Position numbers and translations under genes: made by a program
Part shown: positions 51,531 to 58,759 of the stretch, piece by piece
Position numbering within the stretch: the stretch's first letter is position 1
How the letters are laid out: each line of letters starts with the position of its first letter
Assembly (NCBI GenBank): GCA_016712285.1
Contig: JADJRK010000001.1
Coordinates: 2,728,001 to 2,792,000, forward strand
Length of the DNA: 64,000 nucleotides
From: Planctomycetota bacterium
Lineage (GTDB): Bacteria; Planctomycetota; UBA8742; UBA2392
Reading direction: 5' to 3'
The notes under the pieces: model-generated
What the model was told of the DNA's origin: nothing
The model's database searches: none
The model's input: the letters and a program-made list of their open reading frames with translations, nothing else

Positions 51531-51674
51531 TTGGTTCCGAGTTCCGAGTTCTGGGTTCCGAGCTCTGGGTTTGGGGTTTGGGGTTTCGGGGCTTGGATTC
51601 GGAAGCTCCCGAGGGCGAACTAAGCACCAAGCACTCAGAACTCGGAACCCAGAACCCAGAACCCGGAACGAGTT
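51531..51674. repeat. Long intergenic hairpin built from GGTTCCGAGTTC words
   Basis: The left arm (51531-51590) is a degenerate tandem of GGTTCCGAGTTC / GGTTCTGG words; the right arm (51617-51674) is the complementary GAACTCGGAACCCAGAACCC series. Aligned, most of about 45 bases pair. This is the most extreme of the word-type hairpins here. It lies in the 554-base gene-free stretch 51459-52012. Confidence 0.85.
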
Positions 51675-51682
51675 AAAATGGT

Positions 51683-51706
51683 GAACCCGGCGAAAGCGCC
51701 GGGTTC
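51683..51706. terminator. Perfect hairpin next to the word-repeat hairpin
   Basis: GAACCCGGCG and CGCCGGGTTC pair over 10 bp with loop AAAG. No T tract on either side, so a terminator or an RNA processing role are both possible. Confidence 0.5.
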
Positions 51707-52012
51707 GTGTTGCGAGGCTGACGGGTTATTGGGGGAGGGGCCGTCAGCCCTGTAAGTTCTTTATTGCGCATTGCGCGCGGGAGAGAGGGGCACAGCGGAG
51801 GCCGTGCCGCGGGGGATAAGGAGTACTTCTTTCGCTTCGTTTCTTGCGTTTCCTTCGTAGTAACCACCAGAGTCGGTCGTCACCCCTCGTTTCTTCCGAT
51901 TATGTCTCTGTCTATTTCTTAAACGAAATGCCCCGCCGTCTCGTTCCACAAATTCCGCCCGGTACCGCGCATTTTCTGCGTGGCTGCGGTCACCTGTCAG
52001 TAACGCGGGTAG
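51707..52012. other. Gene-free, base-composition-shifted stretch
   Basis: No convincing gene in this 306-base remainder. It holds a GGCAC/GTGCC hairpin (51789-51808) and, at 51824-51864, a series of TTCTTTCG/TTTCTTGCG/TTTCCTTCG words, the complement of the ACGAAGGAAACGCAAG word family, seen here as one arm only. From about 51820 to 51930 it is clearly AT-richer than the rest of the window. The short ORFs here (60-64 codons) have no ribosome binding site or family resemblance. Confidence 0.5.
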
Positions 52013-52957
52013 CTACAGTTTAAGAGAAGTCAGCAACTCGTTCACCGCTGCTCGTGGTGACATTGTGCCCTGCCGCACCTGGCGGCAAAGCCTCTCAAAC
52101 AGCGGCTTGGCGCGTGTTCCTGTGCGCAGCGCGCGCAGCAGTGCCTCGCCGGCCAGGTCGGTCAGCCGGGCCACCGAGCGTGCGGCGCGCACCTCGGGCA
52201 GGACTCCCTGTGACGAAAGAAATGTGCGGTGCTGTGCAATCGCGCTGACCAACTCATCGACGCCTTCATCCGTGGTGGCAACCGTGCGCACCACCGGCGG
52301 CAACCACAGCGGGCCCTGCTGGTGCGCGCGCAGCTCAAGGGCTTCCTTGATGTCTTCTTCCAGGTGCTCGGAGCCTTCGCGGTCGGCTTTGTTGATCGCG
52401 ACGACGTCGGCAATTTCCATGATGCCGGCTTTCAGGGCCTGCACGCTGTCGCCGGCAGCTGGCGTGAGCACGACCACCGTCGTGTCGGCCAGGCGCGCGA
52501 TGTCGACTTCGCTTTGGCCCACGCCCACGGTCTCGACGATCACGGGGTCAAATGCCGCCAGCGCCAGCACGTCGCACGCGTCGTGGCTGCCGATGGCGAG
52601 CCCGCCAAAGCGGCCGCGCGCCGCCATGCTGCGCACGAACACCTCTTCGTCCAGCGCATGCTCGGTCATGCGCAGCCGGTCACCCAGCAGCGCCCCGCCC
52701 GAGAACGGGCTTGACGGGTCAACAGCGACAACGCCGACGCGCCGACTCCTGCGGCGAAGGTGCTTGATGATCGAGCTGGTCAGTGTGCTCTTGCCCGCGC
52801 CCGGCGGGCCGGTGATGCCGATGCGTTCAGGGTGCGGGATGTTTGGGTACTCGGCGTCCAGTGCCGCCAGGAAGGCCTCGTCGCCGTTCTCGACCAGTGT
52901 CAGCGCGCGCGCGATGGCGCGGATGTCGCGGCTGCGGATGCGTGCAATCAGGTCCAT
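52013..52957 (-). CDS. meaB: MeaB/ArgK-type GTPase chaperone
   Basis: G3E-type GTPase that protects and loads adenosylcobalamin-dependent mutases such as methylmalonyl-CoA mutase. I start at 52957 (MDLIARIRSRDIRAIARAL); the longer frame would add 23 unlike residues. It has 314 residues with Walker A GITGPPGAGKST, VVAVDPSSPFSGGALLGDRLRM (the family signature), DPVIVETVGVGQSEVDIARL, and NKAD. All are intact. No mutase gene is in the window. The BtuF-like receptor at 57845 would fit a B12-using cell. Confidence 0.94.
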   Translation of the reverse strand: MDLIARIRSRDIRAIARALTLVENGDEAFLAALDAEYPNIPHPERIGITGPPGAGKSTLTSSIIKHLRRRSRRVGVVAVDPSSPFSGGALLGDRLRMTEHALDEEVFVRSMAARGRFGGLAIGSHDACDVLALAAFDPVIVETVGVGQSEVDIARLADTTVVVLTPAAGDSVQALKAGIMEIADVVAINKADREGSEHLEEDIKEALELRAHQQGPLWLPPVVRTVATTDEGVDELVSAIAQHRTFLSSQGVLPEVRAARSVARLTDLAGEALLRALRTGTRAKPLFERLCRQVRQGTMSPRAAVNELLTSLKL

Positions 52958-53077
52958 CGCGTGCAGGATACAGCGAATTGCGCGCATACGAAGTTCGAAA
53001 CTGTTGCGTACGCTCCGGCCCTGCATGTCGCTAACATCGTGGAAACTGGATGGGAACCAGCATCCGGTTGCGGGCTG

Positions 53078-53161
53078 AGGTTGACAGTCGACGGTCGACA
53101 GTTCGCGGTAGCTGCGGCTGCTCGCCGTAACCGTAGACTGTGAACCGTTGACCGTAAACCT
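53078..53161. repeat. Intergenic hairpin built from GTCGACGGT words
   Basis: AGGTTGACAGTCGACGGTCG-ACAGT (from 53078) pairs imperfectly with a right arm ending ACCGTTGACCGTAAACCT (53161); both arms are made of GAC-GGT/ACA-GTC words. It stands between the divergent meaB and TPR paralog 2 genes, ending about 45 bases before the TPR start. Confidence 0.75.
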
Positions 53162-53204
53162 GCACCCTGACTCTGGTGGTTATGCAAATCGTGGAATGCT
53201 TGCC

Positions 53205-54473
53205 ATGCATGCCGAGGTTGCCTACCTGTTTCGCCACGCCGTGGTGCGTGACGCGGCCTATGACCTGCAGCCGGCATCGCGGCGCGCCGTTTTGCATGAG
53301 CTGACCATCGCCATCATCGAAGAGCTTTGCGGCGCCGACGAAAAGGCCCTCGATGCCATGGCGCTTGAGCTTGCCAACCACGCCGCCCGCGCCCGCGCGG
53401 ACATGCCCGACGCCACGCGCAACCTGGCTGCGGTCAAGCGGCTGGCCCAGCGCGAAGCGAACTATCTGAACCGGGCAGCATTGCACGCCGAAGCAAACTA
53501 TCGCCACCTTGAGGCCGAGCGCTGCTGGCGGCGCCTGGCAGAAGTAGCCGAGCCGAACGAGGCCGCCAACGCAACCTACCGTGCCGGCGGCATGTGCTTT
53601 CGGCTTGGGCGCGTGGCCGAGGCTGAGCGCCTGCACCACGAGGCATTGCACGCAGCCCAAAGCGTGGGCCACAGCCGCGTAGAGGCCGTGGCGCTGAGCG
53701 GCCTGGCAAGCCTGTACCGCCAGACTGGGCGCAGCACTGAGGCAGAGCGCTTTTTTGAGCTGGCGTTTGAGGCACACAGCCGCGCGGGCGACGCCGTGGG
53801 CGAGTCGATCACGCTGACGAACCAAGCCAACTTCTATTTGGGGTTGGGGCGCATGCCGGAAGCCAAGGCCGCGTTTGAGCGCGCGCTGGCCAAGCTTGAG
53901 GCCTTGCAGCAACGGCGCTCGATCGGCATTGCGCTGAACGGGTACAGCAGCGTGCTGCACCACACGCAAAAGCTTGAAGAAGCCGAGGCCACGTACAAGC
54001 GCGCGCTGGCCATCCTGCGCGAAGTCGGCGATCGCATGTATGAGGGCGTGGTGCTGGGCAACCTGGGGTTCCTGTACACTTCCACGGCGCGGCATACAGA
54101 GGCCGAGGAGGCAATTTTGGCGGCGCTGGCAATCGCGCGCGACGTGAATGACCAGCGCCTTGAAGCCGTGCTTCGGGGCAACCTCGCGATCACGCTGCGC
54201 GAGACCGAACGCCTGGACGCCGCTATGGCCAGCATGCAGCGCGCACTTGAGTTGCACCGCGAGACCGCCAATTTGCACTTTGAGGGCATGCACCTGTGTG
54301 AGCACGCCCACACGCTGCTCAAGCTGGGGCGAATCGACGAAGCCGGAGCGGCCTGGCAGCAGGGGGCTGCGATTCTTCGAAAGGTCGGTGACGCTAACGG
54401 GCTGGCCCAGCGCATGCCGGCTGCCCGCGAGGCCTTTCGACGCGCCGGGCAGGAGATGCCGGGCGACGCCTGA
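53205..54473 (+). CDS. TPR protein beginning with a STAND-ATPase C-terminal motif (paralog 2 of 3)
   Basis: About 422 residues from ATG 53205 (MHAEVAYLFRHAVVRDAAYD); ATG 53196 or the TTG at 53148 are possible earlier starts, but the paralog at 61186 begins at the same relative place. It has the same opening AYLFRHAVVRDAAYDLQPAS and then about eight TPR units (AEAERLHHEALHAAQSVGHS, TEAERFFELAFEAHSRAGD, EEAEATYKRALAILREVGDR). Upstream there is only the word-repeat hairpin, not an ATPase domain, so the gene appears complete rather than a fragment. Function unknown; a scaffold or sensor partner is likely. Confidence 0.85.
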   Translation: MHAEVAYLFRHAVVRDAAYDLQPASRRAVLHELTIAIIEELCGADEKALDAMALELANHAARARADMPDATRNLAAVKRLAQREANYLNRAALHAEANYRHLEAERCWRRLAEVAEPNEAANATYRAGGMCFRLGRVAEAERLHHEALHAAQSVGHSRVEAVALSGLASLYRQTGRSTEAERFFELAFEAHSRAGDAVGESITLTNQANFYLGLGRMPEAKAAFERALAKLEALQQRRSIGIALNGYSSVLHHTQKLEEAEATYKRALAILREVGDRMYEGVVLGNLGFLYTSTARHTEAEEAILAALAIARDVNDQRLEAVLRGNLAITLRETERLDAAMASMQRALELHRETANLHFEGMHLCEHAHTLLKLGRIDEAGAAWQQGAAILRKVGDANGLAQRMPAAREAFRRAGQEMPGDA

Positions 54474-54540
54474 GCATGAACATCTGCTGACTGTCGTTGT
54501 GCCGGCGGCAACATCTTGCGCAGACGCATCGAGGTGCATT

Positions 54541-54620
54541 TTACCACAGAGGCACAGAGGTCGCGGAGAACTGCTCTGAAGCTTTGGCTTCACTCTGTGG
54601 GCTCTGTGACTCTGTGGTAA
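54541..54620. repeat. Intergenic hairpin built from ACCACAGAG words
   Basis: TTACCACAGAG (54541-54551) pairs perfectly with CTCTGTGGTAA (54610-54620), and further CACAGAG/CTCTGTG and GAAGC/GCTTC words continue the pairing inward to a short loop near 54583. It lies between convergent genes (TPR paralog 2 and the HEAT protein), in a 211-base gap, and may end both transcripts. Confidence 0.85.
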
Positions 54621-54684
54621 TCGCTTTGGCAGTGGCTTGCCAACCAGTCGCCTGTACTGACCGAAGGGGGCGGGTGCGACAGGA

Positions 54685-56397
54685 TCAGTCTTCGAGTTCG
54701 TCGGCGTAGCGGTAGGCCTGCTGGCGCAGCACCGGGCTTGGGTCGCGTTCTTTGATGCGCAGAAACCACGTGCGCAACGACTTGTCTTTCAGCTCTCCCA
54801 GCCGCGTCAGCGCCGCCTGCCGCACGCGCAGCGACGGGTCGTTCTCGACCAGCCCCTTCATGCGCTCGACGTCGGTCTTTGGGATGTGCGCCACGGCCAC
54901 GGCACGCAGCGACGCGTCTTTGTTGACGTCGAGATATTCATCCAGCAGCGCGGTCTTGTTGTCCGAGCGATCCAGCATCGCACCCAGCGCCTGCGACTTC
55001 ACGGCAATGTTCGCGCCCTGCTCAAGCACCCGCCGCAACTCGGCGTCGGCGCCGCTTGTCGGGCTGCGGCGCAGGCCTTCCACCGCGCCCTGGGCAACCA
55101 GCGGGTCGGGGTCGTCGGCCGCCTGCGTCAGGCGTTGCAGCACCGCTTCTCCGCCGACACACCCCAGCGCGGTCAGCCACGCGGGCAAGTACTCGTCTTT
55201 GCGGGAAACGCCGGCTTCCACGATCAGCAGCGCGTCCGGGAGCGCGCGTTCGGCGACAGTCGCGATCAGCGCGCGAATGATGTCGGCGCCCAGCGGCTGT
55301 GTGACCATGCGCTTGACCAGGTCGGCGATTTCCTGCGCGTGCTCGACTGCCCATCCGCGGCCGGGGCCAACGTTGTCGAGCAGGTTGGCCATCATGTCAT
55401 CGATGATCGGGATGCCGCCGCTGCGGTCGCGCCGGGGCAAGCCGCGGACGAGCATGGGCAGGTAGGCCTTGAGCGCAGTCTGCTCAAGCTCAAGCAGTGC
55501 GGTGGACCAGTCTTCCAGCGACGTGATCCAGAGCCACAGCGCCATGAAGCGAAGTTCTTCGGGCGCGGTTTGCCGCTCAAGCATGCGGCGCAGGTTCTCA
55601 CGAATCGCGACGGTGACGCTGGCAGGCCCGGTTTTGTACTCGTCGCGTTTGACGGCTTTGTGAAGGCGCAGCAACTGCTGGAACAGCGGCACGAGCAGCC
55701 ACTCGGGTTTCTCGGCGTCGATAGTGCTTCGAAGCAGGCCCATCAGGCGCTCGTCGCGTGACGGGCCCTCGAACAGCATGGGCAGCAGTGTAGCGAGGTA
55801 AAGCTTGAGCTCTTCGAACTCGCCGCTGGCGTATTGGTCGGTGGTGCCATAGAGCTGGCTGGTGCGGGTGTCGAGCACGCGCAGCGCCCATTTGCGGCGT
55901 TCTTCTTCGGCGTGGTAGGCGTTGAAGAACTCGATGCGCACCCACGCGTTCTGCTCGTTCTCGATGTGAAACGTCAGGCGCGCGTCTACGCGTTCGCTGG
56001 GCCGGCACTTGCGCAGCTCGGCGTGGGCGCTTTCGCGGCCCTTGCGGTCGCCGACTTTCGTCGCGTGCTGGATGCGGCCGATCAGGATGTCGATTTCGCG
56101 CTCGGTGCTTTCCGCCACCTCGGGCGGCGGCTCTTCGCCGCCATCGGCCGGAGTCTCGCCGCCGTCGGCGCTGTTGCCGGTTGCTTCGTTCGTGCCGGCG
56201 GCGGGCGCGTTGGCCAGGTCTTTGCCGCGGCTGCCAAGGTCGGGCAATCTGGGCCCCGAGTTTGCCGCGGGCGTGTTGCCGTCGCCCGCGTCGCCGAATT
56301 GCAGCCACGCAAACACGGCGCCGCCCAGCGCCAGTGGCAGCACGCACAGGACGATCAGCCACACAGGCGCGCGGCGGGGTTGGGGTTGCACTTCCAT
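54685..56397 (-). CDS. Membrane-anchored HEAT-repeat protein
   Basis: A 570-residue protein with one N-terminal membrane anchor (APVWLIVLCVLPLALGGAVFAW, after a short basic leader) and a Gly/Asn/Glu-rich spacer to about residue 85. The remainder is helical. The C-terminal 190 residues are clear HEAT-like repeats (DPDPLVAQGAVEGLRRSPTS, DPSLRVRQAALTRLGELKDK, DPSPVLRQQAYRYADELED). The large domain should lie outside the cytoplasm. HEAT repeats bind proteins; no partner can be deduced. The gene stands alone between repeat-rich spacers. Confidence 0.85.
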   Translation of the reverse strand: MEVQPQPRRAPVWLIVLCVLPLALGGAVFAWLQFGDAGDGNTPAANSGPRLPDLGSRGKDLANAPAAGTNEATGNSADGGETPADGGEEPPPEVAESTEREIDILIGRIQHATKVGDRKGRESAHAELRKCRPSERVDARLTFHIENEQNAWVRIEFFNAYHAEEERRKWALRVLDTRTSQLYGTTDQYASGEFEELKLYLATLLPMLFEGPSRDERLMGLLRSTIDAEKPEWLLVPLFQQLLRLHKAVKRDEYKTGPASVTVAIRENLRRMLERQTAPEELRFMALWLWITSLEDWSTALLELEQTALKAYLPMLVRGLPRRDRSGGIPIIDDMMANLLDNVGPGRGWAVEHAQEIADLVKRMVTQPLGADIIRALIATVAERALPDALLIVEAGVSRKDEYLPAWLTALGCVGGEAVLQRLTQAADDPDPLVAQGAVEGLRRSPTSGADAELRRVLEQGANIAVKSQALGAMLDRSDNKTALLDEYLDVNKDASLRAVAVAHIPKTDVERMKGLVENDPSLRVRQAALTRLGELKDKSLRTWFLRIKERDPSPVLRQQAYRYADELED

Positions 56398-56474
56398 GCT
56401 GATGGTTTAACGCATTGCGCAACGATTCGTCAGGGCAGATTCCGGGATCGGACTACATAAGCGAAACCACTGCA

Positions 56475-56558
56475 ACGCCAAGCCGCAAGGAGCGCCACGG
56501 CCGGATTTCCTACTCGCGAGTCCTGAGGGCTGCCGTGGCGTTCTTTGCGTCATGGCGA
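56475..56558. repeat. Intergenic hairpin built from CGCAAGGAGCGCCACGG words
   Basis: ACGCCAAGCCGCAAGGAGCG followed by CCACGGCC (56475-56502) pairs with GCTGCCGTGGCGTTCTTTGC followed by GTCATGGCGA (56529-56558) with few mismatches. First element of the 651-base gene-free stretch 56398-57048. Confidence 0.7.
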
Positions 56559-56684
56559 ATGGGTTTTCGAGACGGTTTCCCGCGCCTCGGACTGTAACTG
56601 CTTCACGCGCCTGCGCGCCGTAGCGCTTCGGCGCGAAGGCGCGACGGCGCGAAGAACTGCTCGAAGCAATCCTCGGTGAACACC

Positions 56685-56710
56685 GGTGCACATGTTCATG
56701 CATGTGCACC
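56685..56710. repeat. Perfect palindrome GGTGCACATG / CATGTGCACC
   Basis: Ten-base perfect inverted repeat with a six-base spacer TTCATG. A second copy of the right arm with its CATG lead stands at 56988-57000, so the two bound the larger inverted repeat between them. Confidence 0.7.
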
Positions 56711-56760
56711 CAATGCGGTACGAACAAGCGGTGCTCGGAATGCGCCACGGAGTGGCGCAC

Positions 56761-56914
56761 GGAGTCTGGCCCATGGCGTAGCCATGGGAAATCCGGCGAA
56801 AGAATCACAGCGCCCCAGCGGGGCGCAGGAGGCTCGCGACCTTTCCCGCGCCCCGCTGGGGCGCCAAAGTCGTTCGATCTCGAATTCCCACGGCTACGCC
56901 GTGGGCCAGAATCC
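56761..56914. repeat. Large imperfect inverted repeat with nested hairpins
   Basis: 56761-56826 and 56848-56914 are inverted copies of about 66 bases with roughly 80 percent identity by eye. Each copy contains two hairpins of its own: CCCATGGCGTAGCCATGGG (or CCCACGGCTACGCCGTGGG) and GCGCCCCAGCGGGGCGC. A third partial copy, GCGCCCCCCTGGGGCGC, follows at 56917-56933. Words of this CCACGGC-TA-GCCGTGG and GCCCC-AGC-GGGGC kind are a familiar sight in planctomycete intergenic DNA. Confidence 0.8.
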
Positions 56915-57048
56915 AAGCGCCCCCCTGGGGCGCACTGCAGGGCGATGTTTGCCGAATCGATGAGCCGCACACCCACAGTCGCAGTGCATGCATGTGCACC
57001 GATGGTTGCTTTTGCAGTACACCGGACGTCGGCGCGTTCGGCGCGGCT

Positions 57049-57792
57049 TCAGCGAATCAGGTGTTGGGCCGGGCCCTCGCCCAGCAGCTTGATGGGGTCG
57101 CCGACCAGCGGTGCTGTTTCCAGCCGATAGGCCTCGGCGTGCAGGCAACCGCATTTCAAACCAAAGTGCGCCGTGATGCTCAGAAACTGGTCAACGAAAC
57201 CTGACTTGCTCATGCGCGTCAGGGGCGCGCCGTTTTCTTCTACGACGTGCTGGAACTGGCTGGCATAGGCCAGAATCGCCTGCTTCTTGGTCTCGATCAC
57301 CGCGCTGATGTCGACGTAGAACGATTCCTCGAAATGCCGGCTGTAGCGCGCGTGCACCAGCCGCTGCGCCCGATGCGGCGGCAACTCGGTGGCGTAGCCC
57401 TTGAGCGCCGCGAAGTGCACCGCCTTCTTGGCCAGTCGCGCGGCGGCTTCGTGGTCGGGGTGGTGGCACGTAAACCATGGCGCGACCACGACCTGTGGCT
57501 TCAACCGGCGCAACTGGTTCACGACGATGCGCACGCTTTCGTGGCTGTCGTCGATGAAGCCGTCTTTGAACCCGGCGAAGGCGACTTCGGCGCAGCCCAG
57601 GATACGGGCGGCTTCGCGCGCTTCTTTCTCGCGGGTTTCGGGCGTGCCGTGGGTGCCCATCTCGCCGCGCGAAAGGTGCAGAATACCGATGCGGTAGCCC
57701 TGGCTGGATGCGCGGGCCAGCCACCCGCCGCAGGTCATTTCCGCGTCGTCGGGGTGTGCGCCTATCGCAAGCAGGTGCAGAGGTTCGGCCAT
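57049..57792 (-). CDS. bshB1: PIG-L deacetylase, BshB1-like
   Basis: Zinc deacetylase of 247 residues, probably the bacillithiol pathway enzyme that deacetylates GlcNAc-malate, or a related N-acetylglucosaminyl deacetylase. Metal and active-site motif GAHPDDAEMTCGG (residues about 12-24) with AHPDD and the later His in CHHPDHEAA are intact, and LSRGEMGTHGTPETREKEAR is characteristic of the BshB1 group. The end VDQFLSITAHFGLKCGCLHAEAY also fits. BshA and BshC are not in the window, so the pathway assignment rests on similarity alone. Promoter presumably in the 50 bases before 57792. Confidence 0.88.
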   Translation of the reverse strand: MAEPLHLLAIGAHPDDAEMTCGGWLARASSQGYRIGILHLSRGEMGTHGTPETREKEAREAARILGCAEVAFAGFKDGFIDDSHESVRIVVNQLRRLKPQVVVAPWFTCHHPDHEAAARLAKKAVHFAALKGYATELPPHRAQRLVHARYSRHFEESFYVDISAVIETKKQAILAYASQFQHVVEENGAPLTRMSKSGFVDQFLSITAHFGLKCGCLHAEAYRLETAPLVGDPIKLLGEGPAQHLIR

Positions 57793-57844
57793 CGGGTCAT
57801 TCTATGTTTGACAATCGGCGGGGTAAGTGAGGGCCGGTTGCCTG

Positions 57845-58684
57845 CTACCAGGCCAGCACCGGGGCCAGCCGGCGCAGGGCGTCGGGGATGCGCGCGCCGA
57901 ACCAGCACAGGTCCTGTCCGTCGCAGATGCGAAAGCGGTCGGCGTGAAGGGTCGGCAACTGCTCGCGCCAGAACTGAAGGTGCGTCGGCTGAAACGCGTA
58001 GGGCTCGTCCGGAAACAGCAGGATGTCAGGCTTGAGGCCGACGACCTGTTCGGCGCTGACCTGCGGGTAGCGGTCCTCCGTCGCGTGCAGCAGGTGCGCG
58101 CCGCCCAGGGTCTCGATCATGTCGCCGATGTAGGTGCCGCTGCCCGCAGCCATCCATGGCTCGCGCCAGATGAAAGCCACCGCGCGGGGCCGGGTGTGGT
58201 CGCGGGGTTTGAGGCGGTGCTGGTTTTGTTCGGCAAGTTGCGCGCTTCGGTCGCGGGCCGCCACGACCTCGCGCACGCCGTCGCGCACGATCGCGTCGGC
58301 GACATGTTCGCGCGCAAAGATCAGGCCCGCGGTGGCGACGAAGGCCAGGCCCTCTTCGACCGTGGTCGGCTGGCAGACGTGGACGGTGAGGCCCTGCTCG
58401 CGCAGGTGCAGGATGTCTGCGCGGCGGTTTTCTTCTTTGTTGGCGAGCACGAGGTCGGGCTTGAGCTCGAGAATTTTCTTCAGGTCGGGGTTTTTGGTGC
58501 CGCCCACGGTGGGCACCTGCGTGACTTCGGGGTCGGGCGAGACGCAGTAGACGGTCCGGCCGATCAGCCGGTCGCCGACGCCCAGCGCGAACAGCGTTTC
58601 GGTGATGCTGGGCACGAGGCTGACGACACGGGTGACCGGTTGCGGGATTTCGAGCTCGGTGAACGTAAGGTCGGTCAGCTTCAT
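57845..58684 (-). CDS. BtuF-like helical-backbone metal/cobalamin receptor without signal peptide
   Basis: A 279-residue protein of the periplasmic binding protein family PF01497. I start at 58684 (MKLTDLTFTELEIPQPVTRV). Blocks: RVVSLVPSITETLFALGVGDRLIGRTVYC, then VPTVGGTKNPDLKKILELKPDLVLAN, VAFIWREPWMAAGSGTYIGD and LKPDILLFPDEPYAF. These match the B12-binding BtuF group. There is no signal peptide: the family core begins within 20 residues of the start, and an upstream in-frame extension (to 58756) has none either. So it may act in the cytoplasm or use a different export route. No btuCD permease adjoins. Confidence 0.87.
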   Translation of the reverse strand: MKLTDLTFTELEIPQPVTRVVSLVPSITETLFALGVGDRLIGRTVYCVSPDPEVTQVPTVGGTKNPDLKKILELKPDLVLANKEENRRADILHLREQGLTVHVCQPTTVEEGLAFVATAGLIFAREHVADAIVRDGVREVVAARDRSAQLAEQNQHRLKPRDHTRPRAVAFIWREPWMAAGSGTYIGDMIETLGGAHLLHATEDRYPQVSAEQVVGLKPDILLFPDEPYAFQPTHLQFWREQLPTLHADRFRICDGQDLCWFGARIPDALRRLAPVLAW

Positions 58685-58710
58685 GGCAGCAGGGTAGATC
58701 AAGGCGCGGA

Positions 58711-58742
58711 AAACGAAACCGGCCCGCAGCAAGCGGGCCGGT
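58711..58742 (-). terminator. Intrinsic terminator after the P-domain lipoprotein gene
   Basis: On the minus strand ACCGGCCCGC pairs with GCGGGCCGGT (10 bp, loop of 5) 18 bases after the stop at 58760 and is followed by TTCGTTTTCC. Confidence 0.78.
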
Positions 58743-58759
58743 GCGAGACCAGGCAAGCA

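Noticed and set aside
51673..51949. Small minus-strand genes of 62-64 codons in the AT-richer spacer
   Set aside because: Lys/Thr/Pro-rich translations of word repeats, no ribosome binding site, no family match.
53031..54593. Minus-strand ORF of 520 codons opposite TPR paralog 2
   Set aside because: Crosses two hairpin repeats and is antisense to recognisable TPRs.
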